Shown: piece after piece, positions 58,939-64,000 of the stretch
Position numbering within the stretch: the stretch's first letter is position 1
How the letters are laid out: every line of letters starts with the position of its first letter
From: Clostridium sp. D53t1_180928_C8
Lineage (GTDB): Bacteria; Bacillota; Clostridia; Clostridiales; Clostridiaceae
Assembly: GCF_015667795.1 (NCBI RefSeq)
Contig: NZ_JADPEL010000003.1
Span: 19,851-83,850, forward strand
Direction: 5' to 3'
DNA: 64,000 bases
Notes under the pieces: model-generated
Database searches by the model: none
What the model saw: only the letters and a program-made list of their open reading frames with translations
Told to the model about the DNA's origin: nothing
Translations under genes and position numbers: made by a program

Positions 58939-60216
58939 TTAAGCCGCTTGTTCTTCTTCTCCTAATTCTTCAGCTAATAGCTTATTGTCATACATTTTAA
59001 AGAATGGATAATAAATTACAATTGAAACTATTGTTAAAATTACACCTAATAACGCTGCTGTCCAACTACCACCTGTAGCCATAAATGCAAATATTGGTGC
59101 AGGTAATGTCCATGGAGCAGCTATATACATAGCTGGAACAAATCCTGAAACTGTTGCTGCCCAAGCTATTATTATATTTACTATTGGAGCAAGAATAAAT
59201 GGTATTATAAGTATTGGATTTAATACTATTGGAGCTCCGAACATAATTGGTTCATTAATATTAAATATTGCTGGTATTACCGTAGTTTTTCCTAACATCT
59301 TTCCATACTTTGATTTAGCTCTTAGTGCTAAAAGTATTGCTAGACCTAAAGTTGCACCTGCTCCCCCTATCATAACAAATCCTTGGAAGAATTGTTCTGG
59401 GAATATATGTGGTGCCGCTTGTCCTGCTGCAACTGCTGCTGAATTACCATCTAATAATGTTAACCATAAAGGTCTTGCTAATGATCCTATAATACTCATT
59501 CCATGGATACCAAATGACCAGAAAAATCCTATTAAAGTAGAAATTAATATTGCTGATGGTAATGTATCTGTAGCACTTACTAATGGAGATACTACTTTAC
59601 CAATTATTCCATGCCAGTCAATTCCTAAGAAGTATGTAAATATTGCAAAGAATGTAATTATAATTGCTGCTGGTGTTAATGCTTCAAAGCTTCTTGATAC
59701 TGATGGTGGAACTTGATCTGGCATTTTTATAACTATATTTTTAGTTTTAGTAAATCTTAATACTTCAACTGCAAATATAGATGTTAAAATTGCAACGAAC
59801 ATTCCGCCACCACCAAGGTTTGCCATAGGCATTGCCCATCCCATACCTTCAACTGTTTGTGGTACTAATGTTAATAAAAATGATGTAGCTGCTAAAGTTC
59901 CTCCAGTAACTCCATCAAGGTTATAAGATTTAGCTAAGCTATATCCTATTCCCCAAGCTGCATATAAAGACATTATATACATTGTCATTCTATATGGTAA
60001 AAGTATTGTTCCTGAATGTTCACTTAACCATGTTTTTATTGCCGTTCCCTCTGGGAATGGGAATAAAGCTATTATTAAAAATAAACTTCCAACTATTATA
60101 AGCGGTAAAGTTGAAATTATACCGTCTCTTACTGCTCTTAAGTGACGCTGCTCAGCTAATTTAGCCATAGGTGTAGAAAGTTTTTCATCTAAAAACGTAC
60201 TTAACTTTTCTAACAT
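58939..60216 (-). CDS. PTS Lac-family EIIC permease
   Basis: 425 residues, about ten membrane helices. Lac-family IIC signatures: AEQRHLRAVRDGIISTLPLIIVGS near the N-terminus and FNINEPIMFGAPIVLNPILIIPF (sugar-binding NEP motif). Usually labelled cellobiose/diacetylchitobiose IIC. Here the locus predicts a peptidoglycan sugar such as MurNAc-GlcNAc or MurNAc. Strong GAGGGGG ribosome site. Confidence 0.93.
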   Translation of the reverse strand: MLEKLSTFLDEKLSTPMAKLAEQRHLRAVRDGIISTLPLIIVGSLFLIIALFPFPEGTAIKTWLSEHSGTILLPYRMTMYIMSLYAAWGIGYSLAKSYNLDGVTGGTLAATSFLLTLVPQTVEGMGWAMPMANLGGGGMFVAILTSIFAVEVLRFTKTKNIVIKMPDQVPPSVSRSFEALTPAAIIITFFAIFTYFLGIDWHGIIGKVVSPLVSATDTLPSAILISTLIGFFWSFGIHGMSIIGSLARPLWLTLLDGNSAAVAAGQAAPHIFPEQFFQGFVMIGGAGATLGLAILLALRAKSKYGKMLGKTTVIPAIFNINEPIMFGAPIVLNPILIIPFILAPIVNIIIAWAATVSGFVPAMYIAAPWTLPAPIFAFMATGGSWTAALLGVILTIVSIVIYYPFFKMYDNKLLAEELGEEEQAA

Positions 60217-60244
60217 TTTGTTTCCCCCTCGTTTCTTACATTTA

Positions 60245-60258
60245 TGAAATGGTTTTCT
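60245..60258 (-). promoter_or_regulatory. cre-like site in the IIC leader
   Basis: TGAAATGGTTTTCT, 12 of 14 matches to a CcpA-type consensus, just after the predicted transcription start, in the same relative place as the site at 58023. Confidence 0.35.
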
Positions 60259-60273
60259 TCTGTTTACAATTTC

Positions 60274-60302
60274 ATTTTATCATCTCGCGAAATTGTTTGC
60301 AA
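60274..60302 (-). promoter_or_regulatory. Promoter of PTS IIC
   Basis: TTGCAA (60297-60302), 17 bp, TAAAAT (60274-60279) on the minus strand; same -35 sequence as the IIB promoter. Confidence 0.75.
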
Positions 60303-60331
60303 TATTTTTTTGAAATATTTATTATTTTTTT

Positions 60332-60344
60332 GAAATATTATTTC
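60332..60344. promoter_or_regulatory. Muropeptide-regulon palindrome (IIC promoter)
   Basis: GAAATATTATTTC, pattern GAAATNNNATTTC, 29 bp upstream of the IIC -35 box. Confidence 0.65.
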
Positions 60345-60356
60345 CCGATTCTTTTA

Positions 60357-60740
60357 TTACACATATACACTCATAATTAACCATAAGAATCCTATTATGC
60401 AAAAAGATACTGAAAAAATTAAATATGTATACCAAAACTTTTTACAATAACCTATTTTACTTTCAATAAAATATCTTGAATATGCTACAGCATAACTTGT
60501 AATTAAGGTGTTTGCTATTATAGCAGTAACCTCAAAGCTTAATCCAACAAATTGTAAAATCATAGGTATAATTAAAGTAGCTATAACCGCTGCACCTACT
60601 ATTAATAAAGCACTTTTAAATCCAAATGTAGGTATGTCATAATCTGTTTTAGTTCTTCTCATATCTCCCACAGGCATTTTAAAGCCTTGTTGATTGTTTT
60701 TTAAATTTTTCTTTTCATTTGTTAATTTATTTGCACTCAT
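60357..60740 (-). CDS. Small membrane protein of unknown function, coupled to anmK
   Basis: 127 residues. A polar N-terminus of about 45 residues (many Asn/Lys) is followed by three membrane helices (about 44-65, 70-90, 103-126). Its ATG is 1 bp after the anmK stop, with AGGAG inside the end of anmK, so translation is coupled. I do not recognise the family. Its position inside a muropeptide salvage locus suggests a helper for sugar uptake or cell-wall sensing, which is inference. Confidence 0.8.
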   Translation of the reverse strand: MSANKLTNEKKNLKNNQQGFKMPVGDMRRTKTDYDIPTFGFKSALLIVGAAVIATLIIPMILQFVGLSFEVTAIIANTLITSYAVAYSRYFIESKIGYCKKFWYTYLIFSVSFCIIGFLWLIMSVYV

Positions 60741-60741
60741 T

Positions 60742-61893
60742 TTACACGCTCCTAATTGGACTTGGTGTGATATTACCTAATATAACCTTCTCCCGTGCGC
60801 CAGTTGCACTTGGTACATTAGAAAAATTATTATGTAAAGTTTCATTTCCTAATATAACAAAAGCAATAGCTTCCTTTGCATCTGAAGATAAACCAATTTC
60901 ATCTTGAGTAACTATATTTATATTAGGCAATTCATATCTTAAATATTCTAATAAAGTTTTATTATGTGCACCTCCACCACCAATAATGATTTTATCTAAT
61001 TGAATTTTATCCATTACGAAATTTTTATAATTTTCAGCAATAGACTTTGCTGTGAACATAGTTACTGTAGCTAAAATATCTTCCGGCTTTTTATTTTTAT
61101 ATTTTTTTAATAATTCCTCTACAAACTGCTGTCCAAAATCTTCTCTTCCTGTAGTTTTAGGTGGAAGTAATTTAATATATGAATGAGACATTAGATTATC
61201 TAACATATCATTTTGAATCTCACCTGTAGCTGCAATCTTTCCATCATTATCATAGTTCAATTTAAATAATCTTTGACATAACTCATCGATTATCATATTT
61301 CCTGGTCCTGTATCAAACGCAAATATACTATTAATATCTCCATCTTTAGGGATAACAGTAACGTTTCCTATTCCTCCAATGTTTTGAAGTGCTACATTTT
61401 CTTTTTCACTTCCATAAAGAATATATTCACTATATGGAACTAATGGAGCCCCTTCTCCACCTGATGCCATATCCATAACCCTAAAATTAGATATAACCTT
61501 TATACCTGTTTCATAAGCTATAACTGCTGGTTCTCCTATTTGTAATGTTGATGATATAAAACTATCCCTATTTTTAGGTAAATGATATATTGTCTGACCA
61601 TGAGATGCTATAAACGCTAATCTTTCCAAGTCTATATGAGCATTATCACATACTTTTTTAGTAGCTTCAGCAAATAAATATCCTAGTTTAAAATTTAAAC
61701 TACATATTAAATCTACTGATGAATCTTGCTCTGAACAAGCCTTCTTAATTTCATCTTTTATATCCGAAGGTATTGATATAGTTATAAATTTAATTAATTC
61801 AAGCTTAGTATTCTTCCCAACTCCATTAATTTTAACTAAAGCTGCATCTATTCCATCTAAAGATGTCCCTGACATTAATCCTACTGCGTACAT
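60742..61893 (-). CDS. anmK: Anhydro-N-acetylmuramic acid kinase
   Basis: 383 residues from ATG 61893 (GGAGG 5 bp ahead; the in-frame ATG 12 bp upstream overlaps that site). ASKHA kinase: MYAVGLMSGTSLDGIDAALV, ALQNIGGIGNVTVIP, FDTGPGNMIID, IIIGGGGAHNKTLLEYL. It hydrolyses and phosphorylates 1,6-anhydroMurNAc to MurNAc-6-P, which feeds MurQ. Confidence 0.96.
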   Translation of the reverse strand: MYAVGLMSGTSLDGIDAALVKINGVGKNTKLELIKFITISIPSDIKDEIKKACSEQDSSVDLICSLNFKLGYLFAEATKKVCDNAHIDLERLAFIASHGQTIYHLPKNRDSFISSTLQIGEPAVIAYETGIKVISNFRVMDMASGGEGAPLVPYSEYILYGSEKENVALQNIGGIGNVTVIPKDGDINSIFAFDTGPGNMIIDELCQRLFKLNYDNDGKIAATGEIQNDMLDNLMSHSYIKLLPPKTTGREDFGQQFVEELLKKYKNKKPEDILATVTMFTAKSIAENYKNFVMDKIQLDKIIIGGGGAHNKTLLEYLRYELPNINIVTQDEIGLSSDAKEAIAFVILGNETLHNNFSNVPSATGAREKVILGNITPSPIRSV

Positions 61894-61954
61894 AACACCC
61901 TCCATTTAATTTTAATATCCAAATTTTACATAAATATTATAGATTTTATGTATA

Positions 61955-61985
61955 TAAAAAGGATTGTTTAAAACAACCCCCTTTA
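61955..61985 (-). terminator. Terminator between PTS IIA and anmK
   Basis: GGGGTTGTTTTAAACAATCC-type hairpin followed by TTTTTATA on the minus strand, 7 bp after the IIA stop. Confidence 0.75.
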
Positions 61986-61991
61986 AATTTA

Positions 61992-62321
61992 TTATAGCTT
62001 AGCTAATTTAGTATCTATTATTTTATACATTTTAATCATTTTTTCGATTAAGTTTCTAGCTTCAATAGCTGTCATTAAGTGATCTTGAGCGTGTACGAAA
62101 AGAACTGAAACCTCTGTGTGTTCTCCTCTAGCCTCTGCTTGAATTATATCTGTTTGAACTTTATGGGCTTGATTTAAAGCTTCATCTGACTCCTTTAATA
62201 ATCTTTCTGCTTCTTCAAAATTGCCCTTTTCTGCTGCTTCTAAAGCTTCATATGCTAACCCTTTAGCTGTTCCACCTGTACTGATTATTTCAAAAATTAT
62301 TAATTCCATTTGTTCTGTCAT
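61992..62321 (-). CDS. PTS Lac-family EIIA subunit
   Basis: 109 residues, all helical. Phospho-histidine region VSVLFVHAQDHLMTAIEARNLIEKMI, the Lac-type IIA signature; Gly/Ala-rich first helix IISTGGTAKGLAYEALEAAE. Takes phosphate from HPr. 12 bp after murQ, in one operon. Confidence 0.95.
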   Translation of the reverse strand: MTEQMELIIFEIISTGGTAKGLAYEALEAAEKGNFEEAERLLKESDEALNQAHKVQTDIIQAEARGEHTEVSVLFVHAQDHLMTAIEARNLIEKMIKMYKIIDTKLAKL

Positions 62322-62333
62322 TTTAACTTCCTC

Positions 62334-63242
62334 CTATGCATTAACACTTTCTAAAGCTTTTCTTATATTGTTATCGTTTTTATTTAAAGCATCTATACTT
62401 TGTTTTTTATTTAAATTTGATAATATCATAAATATTGAAAGACGAACGTCATCTTCAGTAATATTCATATATTCTTCTGCAACATCTCTTGTACAACCTG
62501 TACATTTCATTATTATTCCCTTAGCTCTTTCAACAAGTTTTTCATTTGTTGCTTTTACATCTATCATAAGATTTCCATAAACTTTCCCTAATTTAATCAT
62601 TACTCCTGTTGAAATCATATTAAGAACCATTTTTTGAGCTGTTCCAGATTTCATTCTTGTTGATCCTGTTACTACCTCTGCACCTACTACTACTTCAATA
62701 GGATACTCTGCACATTTCGAAATTTCCGAACCATTTACACAAGAAACTGCTCCTGTTCCAGCACCTACTAATTTAGCATATTCAAGTCCACCAATAACAT
62801 ATGGCGTTCTTCCTGATGCAGCTAAACCTATAACCATATCTTTTTCAGTTAAATTTATATCTTTTAAATCTTCAACTGCTAATTCTTTAGAATCTTCTGC
62901 ACCTTCTTTAGCTTTAAACATAGCCTCTCTTCCACCAGCCATTATTCCTTGAACTAACCCAAAATCGACTCCATAAGTTGGAGGACATTCTGAAGCATCT
63001 AAAACCCCTAACCTTCCTGATGTTCCAGCACCTATATAAATTAATCTTCCACCGTTCTTTATTCTATTAAAAGTTTCATCCACAGCCCTAGCTATGTCAG
63101 GAATAACTTTTTCAACAGCTAATGCTACTTTTTTATCTTCATTATTTATAGTAGTAATCATATCTATAGTAGATAAACTATCAATATTCTTAGTATTCTC
63201 ATTTACTTGTTCTGTATCCAACCCTTGTAAATTTATTTTCAT
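62334..63242 (-). CDS. murQ: N-acetylmuramic acid 6-phosphate etherase
   Basis: 302 residues from ATG 63242 (GGGGGTGA ahead), the normal MurQ length. The 33 extra in-frame codons upstream run through the promoter and are rejected. SIS domain: [26 protein letters not shown], with the catalytic Glu in this block; [34 protein letters not shown]. Removes D-lactate from MurNAc-6-P to give GlcNAc-6-P. Confidence 0.97.
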   Translation of the reverse strand: MKINLQGLDTEQVNENTKNIDSLSTIDMITTINNEDKKVALAVEKVIPDIARAVDETFNRIKNGGRLIYIGAGTSGRLGVLDASECPPTYGVDFGLVQGIMAGGREAMFKAKEGAEDSKELAVEDLKDINLTEKDMVIGLAASGRTPYVIGGLEYAKLVGAGTGAVSCVNGSEISKCAEYPIEVVVGAEVVTGSTRMKSGTAQKMVLNMISTGVMIKLGKVYGNLMIDVKATNEKLVERAKGIIMKCTGCTRDVAEEYMNITEDDVRLSIFMILSNLNKKQSIDALNKNDNNIRKALESVNA

Positions 63243-63332
63243 TACTGTCACCCCCACTTTTATGTTAATCTTATTATATATGGTTTCAAATAAAATTTCA
63301 ATATTTTTTATTTTTTTTAGAAATTTTATTTC
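63243..63332 (-). promoter_or_regulatory. murQ promoter with two regulon palindromes
   Basis: TTGAAA (63296-63301), 17 bp, TATAAT on the minus strand. A perfect GAAATTTTATTTC lies at 63320-63332, 18 bp upstream of the -35 box. A near copy, CAAATAAAATTTC (63287-63299), overlaps the -35 box. A cooperative or dual activator/repressor arrangement is possible. Confidence 0.7.
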
Positions 63333-63396
63333 TGTAAACATATTCTAAAACTGTTTTTGTCCATATTTTATATAAAGTTATAAAAACTAATACCAA

Positions 63397-63454
63397 ATAA
63401 AAGGCTATATTAAATTATCTATAAATATAGATATGATTTAATATAGCCTTTTAG
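63397..63454 (-). terminator. Terminator of the RpiR-family gene
   Basis: AAAAGGCTATATTAAAT and its complement (63399-63416, 63435-63452) around a partly paired loop; T-rich on the minus strand (TTTATTTGG). Confidence 0.82.
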
Positions 63455-63475
63455 TAATATATTTTTTATTTTAAG

Positions 63476-64000
63476 TTATTTGATACTATGTACAATATCT
63501 CTTGTTGTTTTAATATACTCTTTAGTCTTACCAAAATCATTTTTAGCAACTCCTAAGTATAATATATCAATTATTGTTAATGCATCTATTCTTGAAGTTA
63601 TAGCACCAACCCTTAATTCTTTTTCATAATTTGGTAAATATATAGTATAATCTGCAATTTTAGATAGTGAATTTTTATTATATCTAGTAATAGCTATAGT
63701 TTCCGCCCCATTTTCTTTTGCTAACTTTAAAGGAAGATTAACTTCTTTTGTTTCTCCACTATAACTTATTCCTATTGCTATATCACCCTTTTCAATATGC
63801 ACAGCAGATGATATTTGGGTATGTGGATCCATTTGATATAAAGTACTTTTATTTATTCTAAGAAGCTTTTGTTGTAAATCCATTGCAACTAATCCTGAAG
63901 CACCTATTCCAAACAAATAAATTCTTTTAGATTTAGTCATAGCTTCTATAGCATTTTTTATAGTATCAGTATTCATTAGTTCCATAGTTTCTTCAATACT
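63476..64000 (-). CDS. RpiR/MurR-family transcriptional regulator (5' part beyond window)
   Basis: The frame stays open to the window edge (residues SIEET precede the first ATG inside), so only the C-terminal about 174 residues are seen. SIS sugar-phosphate domain: RIYLFGIGASGLVAMDLQQKL, IAIGISYSGETKEVNLPL, VGAITSRIDALTIIDILYLG. The N-terminal RpiR helix-turn-helix should lie outside. Just upstream of murQ, it is the likely MurNAc-6-P sensor and regulator of the locus. Confidence 0.9.
   Translation of the reverse strand, partial: SIEETMELMNTDTIKNAIEAMTKSKRIYLFGIGASGLVAMDLQQKLLRINKSTLYQMDPHTQISSAVHIEKGDIAIGISYSGETKEVNLPLKLAKENGAETIAITRYNKNSLSKIADYTIYLPNYEKELRVGAITSRIDALTIIDILYLGVAKNDFGKTKEYIKTTRDIVHSIK

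Noticed and set aside
63243-63341. N-terminal extension of MurQ by 33 codons
   Set aside because: It would run through the -10, -35 and a regulon palindrome; the ATG at 63242 has the ribosome site and gives the family length.

Overview
The window is about 64 kb of AT-rich chromosomal DNA from a low-GC Gram-positive anaerobe, most likely Clostridium sensu stricto. The evidence is a crt-bcd-etfBA-hbd butyrate operon with Rex, a soluble [FeFe] hydrogenase, CIRCE-controlled groESL, a Gram-positive type IV pilus cluster with a fused PilMN, and many classical Firmicute riboswitches. Almost every gene is on the minus strand. Only an AraC regulator, one small orphan gene and a fluoride-riboswitch antiporter are on plus. 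I saw no insertion sequence, phage, CRISPR array, rRNA or tRNA.

Layout. 1-6.8 kb: secreted beta-helix locus (foldase-like lipid-face protein, two paralogous right-handed beta-helix proteins, the second cut by the window edge) with a divergent AraC regulator at 6.9-7.8 kb. 7.9-11.3 kb: guaA and guaB, the latter behind a divergent guanine-type riboswitch. 11.6-22.4 kb: type IV pilus cluster pilD-pilB-pilC-pilA-prepilin-pilMN-pilO and three minor pilins, one carrying a PA14 module. 22.6-24.6 kb: groESL. 24.9-29.9 kb: hydrogenase, M28 peptidase lipoprotein, 8-oxoguanine glycosylase, a C_GCAxxG_C_C protein and a PH-domain protein. 30.1-36.2 kb: butyryl-CoA synthesis operon with a Rex box in front, then rex. 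36.4-39.3 kb: a stand-alone structured RNA with promoter and terminator, and cadC-cadA. 39.4-45.7 kb: Mn riboswitch and P-type ATPase, small orphan gene, M-box, small ORF and mgtE, xpt with guanine riboswitch. 45.8-50.8 kb: L,D-transpeptidase, DedA, PAP2, paired YeeE/YedE proteins. 50.9-52.6 kb: xanthine permease with guanine riboswitch. 52.6-55.4 kb: a CLC protein of fluoride-exporter type and a fluoride-riboswitch antiporter. 55.4-64 kb: muropeptide salvage locus (murK, mupG, Lac-family PTS IIA/IIB/IIC, esterase, small membrane protein, anmK, murQ, RpiR-family regulator).

How the genes work together. The right-hand 9 kb reads as one regulon for importing and breaking down peptidoglycan amino sugars. 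The PTS would phosphorylate a MurNAc-containing sugar, MupG would split it, MurK and AnmK would phosphorylate free sugars, and MurQ would remove lactate to give GlcNAc-6-P. A shared palindrome GAAATNNNATTTC lies upstream of the -35 box in three of its promoters. Purine supply (guaB, xpt, permease) is tied together by three guanine-type aptamers plus a shared CACGAA-type box in the promoters. Metal and halide homeostasis is controlled by RNA: M-box for mgtE, yybP-ykoY for the P-type ATPase, fluoride aptamer for the antiporter, and an unassigned candidate switch at 36.4-36.5 kb in front of rex.
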